The notes under the pieces are model-generated. The model searched no databases. It was given only the letters and a program-made list of their open reading frames with translations, and was not told the DNA's origin. A stretch of 64,000 nt of DNA from Pseudomonadota bacterium (GTDB taxonomy: Bacteria > Pseudomonadota > Gammaproteobacteria > Burkholderiales > Thiobacillaceae), in NCBI GenBank assembly GCA_021847835.1, contig JAJZPR010000011.1:25727-89726 (forward strand). The letters are read 5' to 3'. Positions 8,120 through 18,129 of the stretch are shown piece after piece. The translations under genes were made by a program, and so were the position numbers. Each line of letters begins with the position of its first letter. The first letter of the stretch is position 1.

Positions 8120-9490
8120 ATGAGCCTTACCCGCAGAGACATACTCAAACTGGCGACCCTGGCCGCCCTGGGCGGCATGGCCGGCGTGCGGCCGGCGCTG
8201 GCGAAGCCATCGGCGGACGCCGCCGACACCGGTACCGACCGCGTGTTCATCTGCAACGAGGATTCCAACACCCTCAGCGTCATCAATCCCTACAGCAACA
8301 CCGTGGAATCCACCGTCAACCTCACCAGCTTCGACGAAGACCCGCGCCCGCCCTTCCAATTCGTCACCGGCGGCGTGATTCCCACCCACGCGGCCATGAT
8401 CCACAAGCCGCTCTACCACGGCGCCATTGCCATCCACGGCGCGGCGCCCTCGCCCGACTCGCTTCTAATCGCCACCACCGGGCGCGGCAGCAGCAACGTC
8501 TATCTCATCGATACGCGGACCCAAAGCGTGGTCGGCAACACGCCGAACCCACAAGCAAGCGACAAGACCAATGCCCAACGCCTGTCCAGCGGCATCCTCA
8601 TCGGACGCGAGCCGCACGAGCCGACCTTCACCCGCAACGGCAAGGAGCTGTGGGTCACCCTGCGCGGCGAGGACCGCATCGTCATTCTCGACGTGGAGCG
8701 CGCGCGCAGGCAGGCCGGCGGCAAGGATGCCGGCGCCGTGCGCCAGTACCTCGACACCCTCAACGGTCCGGCCCAGGTGTGGTTCAGCGCCGACGGCAAG
8801 CTGGCTTTCGTCATTTCGCAAAAGGTGTCGAAGGTCGATGTGTTCGAGCTGAACGCAGACCGTCACGGCTACAGCCGCCCCAAGCGCAAGACCACGCTCG
8901 ACCTCAAGGCGCAGGATCCCTTCGGCTTCACACCCTTCCAGAAGACCACGCCCGACGGCAGGGAAGTATGGTTCTCGCACAAGCTGGCCGACAGCGTATC
9001 GGGCTGGGAAACCACGGGCGCGCACCGCGTGCTCGATCACGTGAAGCTGGGCGAGCAGGCCCGCCCCAATCACGTGGAATTCGTCGAGAACGCCAGGGGC
9101 CGCGCGGTCTACGCCAGCCTTGCGCGGGTGGACGACGGCGGCCCCGGCAACGTCGCTTCCAGCCGGATCGCCATCATCGACCGCGGCGCGCCAGCAGGCA
9201 GCCGCAAGGTGGTGGGCAGCTTCTTCAGCCACGGCCGCGAGGCCCACGGCCTGTGGACCAACCCGGAAAACACGCGGCTCTACATCGCCCACGAGCAGGA
9301 CGAGCTGCCGGGCACGCCCGCCGAAGGCCAGACCGTGTGCAGCGTGTTCGACGTCAGCGATCCGTTCAGGCCCGGCTTCATCGCACAGATTCCGCTGGGC
9401 AGCCTGGACCTGCCTTCCGGCAAACTGCGCAACAAGAAAAGCATCAACCTGGTCTACGTGCGTCCCGGCGCGCGCAGCCAGGCGGGATGA
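8120..9490 (+). CDS. Tat-exported YVTN-type beta-propeller protein
   Basis: 456 aa. The twin-arginine signal (TRRDILKLATLAALGGMAG, cleavage near ALA) is followed by repeated beta-propeller blades with YVTN-like strands: DRVFICNEDSNTLSVINPYS, SNVYLIDTRTQSVVGN, NGKELWVTLRGEDRIVILDV, DGKLAFVISQKVSKVDVFEL, and a distal block ending in TVCSVFDVSDPFRPGFIAQI. Tat export suggests a cofactor or metal is inserted in the cytoplasm, but no haem CxxCH is present. Function unknown; relatives act as surface or periplasmic binding scaffolds. It overlaps the DUF305 gene by ATGA, so the two are coupled. Confidence 0.7.
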   Translation: MSLTRRDILKLATLAALGGMAGVRPALAKPSADAADTGTDRVFICNEDSNTLSVINPYSNTVESTVNLTSFDEDPRPPFQFVTGGVIPTHAAMIHKPLYHGAIAIHGAAPSPDSLLIATTGRGSSNVYLIDTRTQSVVGNTPNPQASDKTNAQRLSSGILIGREPHEPTFTRNGKELWVTLRGEDRIVILDVERARRQAGGKDAGAVRQYLDTLNGPAQVWFSADGKLAFVISQKVSKVDVFELNADRHGYSRPKRKTTLDLKAQDPFGFTPFQKTTPDGREVWFSHKLADSVSGWETTGAHRVLDHVKLGEQARPNHVEFVENARGRAVYASLARVDDGGPGNVASSRIAIIDRGAPAGSRKVVGSFFSHGREAHGLWTNPENTRLYIAHEQDELPGTPAEGQTVCSVFDVSDPFRPGFIAQIPLGSLDLPSGKLRNKKSINLVYVRPGARSQAG

Positions 9491-9948
9491 CGGCGATGAA
9501 ACGGCCGCTGCTTGCAGCCTGCGTCCTCGCGCTGTCCGCGAGCGCCGGGGCGCGGGACGAAGTGGCAGGCCACGCGCATCACGGCGTGGCCGCGCCGCAA
9601 GCCGAAGCGGCGCGCCACCCCGCCGAATTCCAGCGCTTCATCCGCGAGATGGACCACGGCATGCAGCAGATGATGGCCGACATGCACGCCCCCGGCTACA
9701 CCGGCAACGCGGATGCGGACTTTCTCGCCATGATGATTCCCCACCACCAGGGCGCGGTGGACATGGCGCGCCTGGTGCTGATCCACGGCAAGGATCCGCT
9801 CACCCGCCGGCTGGCGGAGGAAATCATCGCCTCCCAGACCGCCGAAATCGCCGCCATGCGGGCACGTCTGGAAATCCTGCGGCGCGCGGCGGACGCGGAA
9901 CCGGGCGGATTCCCCGCCTTGCACGGGACGCGCGGGATACGCGAGTGA
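9487..9948 (+). CDS. DUF305 family exported protein
   Basis: 153 aa from the ATG overlapping the preceding stop (ATGA at 9487); an in-frame ATG at 9496 gives 150 aa and a tighter Sec signal (MKRPLLAACVLALSASAGA). The DUF305 core is clear: ADFLAMMIPHHQGAVDMARL, with the His pair typical of the family, and EIIASQTAEIAAM. It is histidine- and methionine-rich (DHGMQQMMADMH), which fits a proposed metal-binding role in the periplasm, often copper-linked in other genomes. Direct function not established. Confidence 0.85.
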   Translation: MTAMKRPLLAACVLALSASAGARDEVAGHAHHGVAAPQAEAARHPAEFQRFIREMDHGMQQMMADMHAPGYTGNADADFLAMMIPHHQGAVDMARLVLIHGKDPLTRRLAEEIIASQTAEIAAMRARLEILRRAADAEPGGFPALHGTRGIRE

Positions 9949-10171
9949 TGCTCTGCCGCGATTCATCGCGGCCGGATGGTCTGCCTTGCGCAATGTAAGG
10001 GGCTCATGGGCCATCCGGCATATCCGCCTGCCTGACACATAAGGTTTAAATTTAATTAATCTAACCTTCATCCCTCTAGAACATATCCCTTACAAGATAT
10101 GCAGACCCAGCACTGGCTCGGGCCTCGTTTCCACCTCCGAATTCTGAATAAACTGAAAGGGATTTTTAGAC
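9949..10171 (+). promoter_or_regulatory. Intergenic region upstream of phoX-like gene, with small inverted repeat
   Basis: 223 bases without a gene. It contains an AT-rich block at about 10041-10062 and an inverted repeat CATATC-N8-GATATG at 10082-10101 that could be an operator. The Shine-Dalgarno AAAGGGA lies about nine bases before the ATG at 10172. No convincing -35/-10 pair or Pho box was found by eye. Confidence 0.35.
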
Positions 10172-11524
10172 ATGATGAAAAAAACAGTTCTGGCTGCCGC
10201 GCTGGCGGCACTCTCCCTGAATGCCCTGGCCGAGCCCACTGACGGCCCCATGGGCTTCACTCCCATCGCCGGTTCGGCCTACGGCCTCGAAGGCGATGCC
10301 AACATCAATACCGCCCCCTGGGTCATTCCTGCGGGCTTCGTGCAGTCCATCGTGTCAGATGAAAACAGCCTGAACATCTACGTCGGCAACGACTGGAACG
10401 ACATGAACACCGTGAACGAAACCGGCAAGCTCGCCGGCCGTTACCTGTACCGCACCCATGAAGTGCGCGCCAAGGGCGATGACCCCAGAAACTCGCTGCG
10501 CAACGACGGCGGCAGCGGCGGCGCCGTGTCCGTGGTCGACCTGAAGACCGGCATGGCCAAGGAAATCGTCGGCCGCGCCGACTGGGAAGCCCTGGACGGC
10601 ATCGTCTGGACGCCGTGGCAAACCCTGCTGTTCGCCGAGGAAGTCATTACCTCCACCCGTCCCGACCCCGACCATCCCGCCGCCACCAGCGGCCTCGTCT
10701 ATGAACTCAAGCTCGATCCGCTCGATCCCACGTCGATGGAAAGCGTGACCGTGCGACCCATGCTCGGCGCGCTGTCGCACGAAGGCATCGAGATCGACGC
10801 CGAAGGCAACGTCTACGTCATCGACGAAGACAAGAATGGTTCCATCTACAAGTTCGTGCCGGCCAATTACGGCGACCTTTCCAGCGGACAACTCTACGTT
10901 CTGCGCGTGAAGAACGGCGCCAAGACGGGTGCCGCCGAATGGGTTGCCCTCGATATGGCGCAGGCCCAGATCAGCGCCCGCGTGGCCGCCGCCGCCGTGG
11001 GCGCCACGCCCTATTGCCGTCCCGAAGACCTCGAGCGCATCGGCCAGACCCTGTATGCCGCGCTGACTTGCGAAGACGTCGACAATCCCACCAACATCAG
11101 CGGCAAGAACGCTGCGGGTTACTCCGTGGGCGCGGTGCTGGCCGTCAACCTGGGCGAGCAACCTTCTGCCAAATTTGTCGTTGCCCCCGGCAAGAACGCC
11201 CCATTCGAAGTCCAGCCTAGCGCTACCAACCCTGGCGTAACTGGCTTCGCCAAGGTCGACAACCTGGCCAACGGTCCGGACGGCAAGTTGTGGATGGTGG
11301 AAGACAACGACTTCAGCGACATCTGGGTATACGACCCGCGCTCGAAAGACGTTAACGGCGACGGCTACAAGGATGGCGTGCATCTGTTTGCATCGCTGAA
11401 GGACAAGCCAGCCGAAGGCACCGGTATCTACTTCGGCAAGGATCCGCACACCCTGTTCGTCAACGTGCAGCATTCCGGCACCGGCAACGACAAGACCATG
11501 GCCATCACCAAGATCGCCAAATAA
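10172..11524 (+). CDS. PhoX-like (DUF839) secreted phosphatase family protein
   Basis: 450 aa with a Sec-type signal (MMKKTVLAAALAALSLNALA). The mature part shows PhoX-family blocks: ALDGIVWTPWQTLLFAEEV, SHEGIEIDAEGNVYVIDED, TPYCRPEDLERI, DNLANGPDGKLWMVED and a C-terminal TLFVNVQHSG, the most diagnostic. PhoX enzymes are calcium/iron phosphatases induced by phosphate starvation. This copy is shorter than classical PhoX and uses Sec rather than Tat, so substrate and cofactor may differ. It sits with phoD near the secretion operon and ends before a strong terminator. Confidence 0.78.
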   Translation: MMKKTVLAAALAALSLNALAEPTDGPMGFTPIAGSAYGLEGDANINTAPWVIPAGFVQSIVSDENSLNIYVGNDWNDMNTVNETGKLAGRYLYRTHEVRAKGDDPRNSLRNDGGSGGAVSVVDLKTGMAKEIVGRADWEALDGIVWTPWQTLLFAEEVITSTRPDPDHPAATSGLVYELKLDPLDPTSMESVTVRPMLGALSHEGIEIDAEGNVYVIDEDKNGSIYKFVPANYGDLSSGQLYVLRVKNGAKTGAAEWVALDMAQAQISARVAAAAVGATPYCRPEDLERIGQTLYAALTCEDVDNPTNISGKNAAGYSVGAVLAVNLGEQPSAKFVVAPGKNAPFEVQPSATNPGVTGFAKVDNLANGPDGKLWMVEDNDFSDIWVYDPRSKDVNGDGYKDGVHLFASLKDKPAEGTGIYFGKDPHTLFVNVQHSGTGNDKTMAITKIAK

Positions 11525-11558
11525 GCCCGTCCCGGTTGCCGGCCAGGCCGGCTAAACG

Positions 11559-11588
11559 AAAACCGCGGCTCATGCCGCGGTTTTTTTT
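11559..11588. terminator. Rho-independent terminator between phoX-like gene and uvrB
   Basis: Stem CCGCGGC / GCCGCGG (11563-11569 with 11574-11580), loop TCAT, preceded by AAAA and followed by eight T. It can work in both directions for the convergent genes. Confidence 0.92.
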
Positions 11589-11613
11589 GGCTCCCGAAAA
11601 TTCGTCGAGCAGT

Positions 11614-13650
<2,037 letters not shown>

Positions 13651-13723
13651 GGTTACAATTTGCCGATTTCGCGCAGAATTCGCGCAAAAACAGGCATTTT
13701 ACGCTTTGACCACCCGCCAAACC
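13651..13723. promoter_or_regulatory. Divergent uvrB/aspC promoter region with direct repeat
   Basis: 73 bases between two divergent starts. An 8-base direct repeat TTCGCGCA occurs at 13668-13675 and 13679-13686, 11 bases apart (one helical turn), which would present two protein sites on the same DNA face. No LexA site of the CTGT-N8-ACAG type is seen. Confidence 0.35.
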
Positions 13724-14923
13724 ATGAACCCCCTGCTCTCCCGCCGCGTCCAGTCGATCAAGCCCTCCCCCACCCTCGCGGTCACCGCCCGCGCCGCCGC
13801 GCTCAAGGCCGAAGGCCGCGACATCATCGGGCTGGGCGCCGGCGAACCGGACTTCGATACCCCCGACCACATCAAGCAGGCGGCGATCGAGGCGATCAAC
13901 CAGGGCTTCACCAAGTACACCGCGGTGGACGGCACCCCCGGCCTGAAGAAAGCCGTCATCGCCAAGTTCCAGCGCGACAACGGTTTCGCCTATACACCGA
14001 AGCAAATCCTGGTGTCCTGCGGCGGCAAGCAGAGCTTCTACAACCTGGCGCAGGCGGTGCTGGATGCCGGCGACGAAGTCATCATCCCGGCGCCCTACTG
14101 GGTGTCCTACCCGGACATGGTGCTGCTGGCCGACGCCAGGCCGGTCATCGTCTACGCCGGCATCGAACAGGGCTTCAAGATTACGCCCGCCCAGCTCGAA
14201 GCCGCCATCACCCCCCACACCAAGCTCTTCGTCATCAACAGCCCGAGCAACCCCACCGGCGCGGTGTACACGAAAGACGAACTGGCGGCGCTGGGCGAGG
14301 TGCTGAGGAAGCATCCGCGCGTCTTGATCGCGACCGACGACATGTACGAACACATTCGTCTCAACGACGCGGCCTTCGTCAATATCCTCAACGCCTGCCC
14401 CGACCTCCACGAGCGCACCCTGGTGCTGAACGGCGTGTCCAAGGCCTATTCCATGACCGGCTGGCGCATCGGCTATGCGGCAGGACCCGAGGCCATCATC
14501 CAGGCCATGGCCAACATCCAGTCGCAGTCCACCTCCAACCCCACCTCGATCTCGCAGGTGGCGGCGGAAACCGCGCTGAACGGCGACCAGGGCTGCATGG
14601 CGCCCATGCTGGCCGCTTTCCGCCAGCGCCACCGCCTGGTGGTGGACGGGCTCAACGCCATTCCCGGCCTGAAATGCCTGGACGCAGGCGGCGCCTTCTA
14701 CGCCTTTCCCGACGCGCGCGAAGCCGCCGCCCGCATGCAGGCCGCCGGCAAGATCAATGAGGCCACCGACCTCGCGCTGTCCGAATACCTGCTGCTGGAA
14801 GCCGGCGTGGCCGTGGTGCCGGGCTCCGCCTTCGGCGCCGACGGCTACATCCGCCTGTCCTTCGCCACCTCCAACGCCAACCTGGAAAACGCGCTGGCAA
14901 GGATGGCCAAGGCCCTCGCCTAA
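13724..14923 (+). CDS. Aspartate aminotransferase family (class I, PLP-dependent)
   Basis: 399 aa. Class I aminotransferase fold: GAGEPDFDTPDHIKQAA near the N-terminus, NSPSNPTGAVY, the active-site lysine in SKAYSMTGWRIGYAAG (Lys about 240 forms the Schiff base with PLP), and the arginine-containing SFATSNANLENAL at the C-terminus that binds the substrate carboxylate. It transfers amino groups between aspartate and 2-oxoglutarate; related enzymes also use prephenate. ATG 13724 matches the family start (MNPLLSRRVQSIKPSPT). Confidence 0.93.
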   Translation: MNPLLSRRVQSIKPSPTLAVTARAAALKAEGRDIIGLGAGEPDFDTPDHIKQAAIEAINQGFTKYTAVDGTPGLKKAVIAKFQRDNGFAYTPKQILVSCGGKQSFYNLAQAVLDAGDEVIIPAPYWVSYPDMVLLADARPVIVYAGIEQGFKITPAQLEAAITPHTKLFVINSPSNPTGAVYTKDELAALGEVLRKHPRVLIATDDMYEHIRLNDAAFVNILNACPDLHERTLVLNGVSKAYSMTGWRIGYAAGPEAIIQAMANIQSQSTSNPTSISQVAAETALNGDQGCMAPMLAAFRQRHRLVVDGLNAIPGLKCLDAGGAFYAFPDAREAAARMQAAGKINEATDLALSEYLLLEAGVAVVPGSAFGADGYIRLSFATSNANLENALARMAKALA

Positions 14924-14935
14924 ACGGACTACAAT

Positions 14936-14961
14936 GCAGGTTCTCCTGCGGGAGAATCTGC
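14936..14961 (+). promoter_or_regulatory. Hairpin/operator masking the start of the Y-family polymerase gene
   Basis: An 11-base inverted repeat (14936-14946 with 14951-14961, four-base loop) ends on the base before the ATG. As RNA all 11 pairs form (one G-U), and the stem buries the only Shine-Dalgarno, GGGAG. As DNA the core TTCTCC-TGCG-GGAGAA is a perfect dyad. A -10-like TACAAT sits at 14930-14935, so the dyad could alternatively cover a transcription start. Confidence 0.6.
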
Positions 14962-16182
14962 ATGTTTAGTTCGCTTTACGTCGATCTCAATTCCTTCTTC
15001 GCCTCGGTCGAGCAGCAGCTCGACCCGGGCTTGCGCGGCAAGCCGGTCGGCGTGCTGCCGGTGCTGGCGGAAACCACCTGCTGCATCGCCGCCAGCGTCG
15101 AGGCCAAGCAGTTCGGCATCAGGACCGGCACCCCGGTGTGGGAGGCGAGGAAGCGCTGCAAGTCCATCCGCTTCGTGCAGGCGCGCCCCTCCGTATACGT
15201 GGAAATGCACCACCGCATCGTCGAGGCCGTGGAGTCCTGCTACCCCGTTGCGGCGGTGCTGTCCATCGACGAAATGGCGCTCGACCTCACCGGCCGACAC
15301 ACCCATGAACCCCATGCGCTGAAACTTGCGCAGCAGATCAAGCGCGCCATCTACGCACAGGCCGGCCAGGTCATGCACTGCTCCATCGGCATTGCGCCGA
15401 ATCGTTTTCTGGCCAAGACCGCATCGAATTTCAGGAAGCCCGACGGCCTCGAACTCATCCGCCCGCAGGACCTGCCGCACATCCTGCACAAACTGGAACT
15501 GACCGACCTCAACGGCATCAACCGCGGCATGGGAAAACGCCTGAATCGCGTCGGCATCCATACCGTGGAACAGCTTTGCGCCGCGCCGGTGGAAAAATTC
15601 CGCCTCGCCTGGGGCGGCGTCGAGGGCGAGCGCTATTTCGCCAGGCTGCGCGGCGAAACCCTGCCGCCGCTGCCCACGCAGCGTTCCACCGTCGGGCATT
15701 CCCATGTATTGCCGCCGGAAATGCGCAACGACGAAGCCGCGCTCGCCGTGCTCTACCGCCTGCTGCACAAGGCTGCCATGCGGCTGCGGCATTACGGCTA
15801 TTACGCGGGCTCGATGAGCGTGCACGTGCGCTATCAGGACGGCGGGCGCTTTGCCGAGCAGACCCGCTTCGCGCCGCATGCGGACACCTTCATGTTCAAC
15901 CATGTATTGGCCGGGCTGTGGGCCAAGCGTCCGCACGGGGCCGACAGGCCCATGAAGATAGGCGTGGTGCTGTCCGGGCTCACCGAGCAGCGCTGCGTGG
16001 CGCGCGACCTGTTCACAGAAGACCGCCAGGGCGAGGGCTTGTCCATCGCCATGGACCAGATCAACCGGCGCTTCGGCCCCAACGCCGTGCACTTCGGCGC
16101 GGCCCACAAGGGCATCGGCTCCGCGCCCATGCGCATCGCCTTCAACCACATCCCGGAGCTGGCGGTGGAAAACGACGGCTGA
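14962..16182 (+). CDS. Y-family DNA polymerase (DinB/UmuC superfamily)
   Basis: 406 aa, translesion polymerase. The N-terminal YVDLNSFFASVEQ carries the first catalytic Asp (residue 8), and VLSIDEMALDLTG carries the second pair (Asp103, Glu104). A fingers segment IAASVEAKQFGIRTGTPVWEA, a helix-hairpin-helix region (ILHKLELTDLNGINRGMGKRL) and a little-finger domain (RSTVGHSHVLPPE onward) follow. It is not a close DinB or UmuC match; the DLNSFFASVEQQLDPGLRGKPV start marks a separate bacterial clade, and the neighbouring imuA/dnaE2 pair of the ImuB type is absent. It follows aspC by 38 bases and has the masked start described at 14936. Confidence 0.88.
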   Translation: MFSSLYVDLNSFFASVEQQLDPGLRGKPVGVLPVLAETTCCIAASVEAKQFGIRTGTPVWEARKRCKSIRFVQARPSVYVEMHHRIVEAVESCYPVAAVLSIDEMALDLTGRHTHEPHALKLAQQIKRAIYAQAGQVMHCSIGIAPNRFLAKTASNFRKPDGLELIRPQDLPHILHKLELTDLNGINRGMGKRLNRVGIHTVEQLCAAPVEKFRLAWGGVEGERYFARLRGETLPPLPTQRSTVGHSHVLPPEMRNDEAALAVLYRLLHKAAMRLRHYGYYAGSMSVHVRYQDGGRFAEQTRFAPHADTFMFNHVLAGLWAKRPHGADRPMKIGVVLSGLTEQRCVARDLFTEDRQGEGLSIAMDQINRRFGPNAVHFGAAHKGIGSAPMRIAFNHIPELAVENDG

Positions 16183-16200
16183 ACCGGGCGGCGGCGGAAA

Positions 16201-16220
16201 CCGCTCACAAGCGGCCTTTT
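16201..16220 (+). terminator. Possible weak terminator after Y-family polymerase
   Basis: CCGCT-CACA-AGCGG stem of five pairs followed by CCTTTT. Weak but correctly placed 20 bases after the stop. Confidence 0.4.
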
Positions 16221-16253
16221 CCACAATATGAAAAAAATATGAATTTCGGGGAA

Positions 16254-16282
16254 TTGCCCACAAAGGTAAGGTGGGCTATTGT
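16254..16282 (+). promoter_or_regulatory. Candidate sigma70 promoter of the TRAP/glyoxylate operon
   Basis: TTGCCC at 16254-16259 and TATTGT at 16277-16282 with a 17-base spacer, 40 bases before the dctP start. The Shine-Dalgarno is ACGGAGA just before the ATG. Confidence 0.45.
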
Positions 16283-16321
16283 TGCACCTGCTTCCCCCCC
16301 CGATAACAAACGGAGACCGCC

Positions 16322-17479
16322 ATGAGCAAGAAATACGACAGCAATCCCGCAGACAAACCCGAAGCCAAACTGAGCCGACGCAAGTTCCTCGGCGCAGCGG
16401 CGGCGACCGCAACCGGCGCGACCGCGCTCGGCTTCCCGGCGATCGCCAAGGCGGCAGCGCCTGTAAGCCTGCGCTTCCAGAGCACCTGGCCTTCCAAGGA
16501 CATTTTCCACGAGTACGCCGTGGACTTCGCCAACAAGGTCAACGCCATGTCCGGCAAGGAACTCAAGATCGAGGTGCTGCCCGCCGGCGCCGTGGTGAAA
16601 CCCTTCGAACTGCTCGATGCGGTCAGCAAGGGCACCCTCGACGGCGGTCATGGCGTGGTGGCCTACTGGTACGGCAAGAACTCGGCCGTGGCGCTGTGGG
16701 GATCCGGCCCCGCCTTCGGCATGGACGCCAACATGCTGCTGGCCTGGCACTACTACGGCGGCGGCAAGGAGCTGCTGGACGAAATCTACAAGGACCTGAA
16801 CATGGACGTGGTGTCCATGCTCTACGGCCCGATGCCGACCCAGCCCTTCGGCTGGTTCAAGAAACCCGTCACCCGTGCCGAACAGATGAAGGGCCTCAAG
16901 TTCCGCACCGTGGGCCTGGCGGTGGACATGTACAAGGACATGGGCGCGGCGGTGAACCCCCTGCCCGGCGGCGAGATCGTGCCGGCTCTCGACCGCGGCC
17001 TGCTCGATGCGGCCGAATTCAACAACGCCTCCTCCGACAACCTGCTGGGCTTCCCCGACGTTGCCAAGGTGTGCATGCTGCAAAGCTTCCACCAGGCGAG
17101 CGAACAGTTCGAAATCCTGTTCAACAAGAAAAAGTACAATGCGCTCAATGCCGAGCACAAGGCCATCATCAAGCACGCCATCGAGGCGTCTTCGGCCGAC
17201 ATGTCCTGGAAGGCGATCGACCGCTACTCCAAGGACTATATCGACATGAGCACCAAGAAGGGCGTCAAGTTCTACAAGACCCCGGATGCCATCCTGAAGA
17301 AGCAGTTGCAGTCATGGGACAAGATCATGAAGGAGAAGAGCGCCGAGAATCCCTCCTTCAAGAAAGTGCTCGAATCCATGCGCACCTTTGCCGGCCGCGC
17401 CGCACGCTGGCAGAACGACACCACCGTCGACTACAAGATGGCCTACAATCACTTCTTCGCAGGCAGGAAGAAAGGCTGA
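16322..17479 (+). CDS. dctP: TRAP transporter substrate-binding protein, Tat-exported (DctP/TakP type)
   Basis: 385 aa. The signal has a twin-arginine motif (LSRRKFLGAAAATATG) and ends near AIAKA. The mature part is a TRAP solute receptor: LRFQSTWPSKDIFHEYAVDFA, the conserved GLKFRTVGLAVDMYKDMGA segment where an Arg binds the ligand carboxylate, and the EFNNASSDNLLGFPDVAK region. The aromatic and Tat features resemble the TakP group that binds 2-oxo acids, often as metal complexes. Genes downstream reduce tartronate semialdehyde and hydroxypyruvate and condense glyoxylate, so the ligand is probably a C2-C4 hydroxy- or oxo-acid; this is inference. Confidence 0.88.
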   Translation: MSKKYDSNPADKPEAKLSRRKFLGAAAATATGATALGFPAIAKAAAPVSLRFQSTWPSKDIFHEYAVDFANKVNAMSGKELKIEVLPAGAVVKPFELLDAVSKGTLDGGHGVVAYWYGKNSAVALWGSGPAFGMDANMLLAWHYYGGGKELLDEIYKDLNMDVVSMLYGPMPTQPFGWFKKPVTRAEQMKGLKFRTVGLAVDMYKDMGAAVNPLPGGEIVPALDRGLLDAAEFNNASSDNLLGFPDVAKVCMLQSFHQASEQFEILFNKKKYNALNAEHKAIIKHAIEASSADMSWKAIDRYSKDYIDMSTKKGVKFYKTPDAILKKQLQSWDKIMKEKSAENPSFKKVLESMRTFAGRAARWQNDTTVDYKMAYNHFFAGRKKG

Positions 17480-17494
17480 TCCGGAAAGCGCCCG

Positions 17495-17520
17495 CCGCCG
17501 GCTCCCGCCGGCGGTTTTTT
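17495..17520 (+). terminator. Attenuator between dctP and dctQ
   Basis: Stem CCGCCGGC / GCCGGCGG (17495-17502 with 17507-17514), loop TCCC, then six T. Lying inside the operon right after the binding-protein gene, it should let dctP be made in excess over the membrane subunits. Confidence 0.88.
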
Positions 17521-17538
17521 CTCTTCAGGTAGTTCCAC

Positions 17539-18129
17539 ATGCATAAGCTCTTGTTGGCGGTCGACCGCCTGTCCACCTTCGCCGGGCGCTTTTTCGCCTG
17601 GTCGATCGTGTTGCTGACCTTGCTGGTATCGTGGGAAGTGTTTTCCCGCTACGTACTGAACCATCCGCATCCCTGGGCCCTGGACGCCCAGATCATGCTG
17701 TACGGCATCCTGTTCATGATGGCCGGCGCCTACACCCTGGCCCATCAGGGACATGTGCGCGGCGACATCCTCTACGGATCCTTTTCCCCACGCGGCCAGG
17801 CCGGCATCGACCTGGTGCTGTACCTCCTCTTTTACCTGCCCGGCGTGCTCGCGCTGACCTGGGCGGGCTGGATCTACGCCAACGAATCCCTGGCGATCCG
17901 GGAAAACACCTTCAGCCCGGACCCGCTGCCGCTCTACCCCTTCAAGTTCGTCATCCCGGCCGCTGGCGCGCTGCTGCTCGCGCAGGGCCTGGTCGAAATC
18001 CTGCGCTGCATCATCTGTCTGCGCGAAAACAAGTGGCCGACGCGCCAGAAGGACGTGGAAGAAGTGGACGTGGAAGAACTCAAGGCCATGGTCAAGGACG
18101 AAGTTGAAGAACTGGAGCGCCGGGCATGA
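17539..18129 (+). CDS. dctQ: TRAP transporter small permease DctQ
   Basis: 196 aa, four hydrophobic segments (about residues 18-36, 50-70, 92-112, 135-158) in the small-permease pattern, with WEVFSRYVLNHPHPWALDAQIMLYG typical of the family. The C-terminal tail is cytoplasmic and strongly acidic/charged (DVEEVDVEELKAMVKDEVEE), unusual in length for DctQ. Its stop overlaps the dctM start (ATGA). It stabilises the DctM translocator. Confidence 0.9.
   Translation: MHKLLLAVDRLSTFAGRFFAWSIVLLTLLVSWEVFSRYVLNHPHPWALDAQIMLYGILFMMAGAYTLAHQGHVRGDILYGSFSPRGQAGIDLVLYLLFYLPGVLALTWAGWIYANESLAIRENTFSPDPLPLYPFKFVIPAAGALLLAQGLVEILRCIICLRENKWPTRQKDVEEVDVEELKAMVKDEVEELERRA

Noticed and set aside
16254..16300. 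Sigma54 promoter upstream of the TRAP operon (TGGGC-N-TTGCA)
   Set aside because: GG-to-GC spacing is wrong for sigma54; a sigma70 reading fits better.
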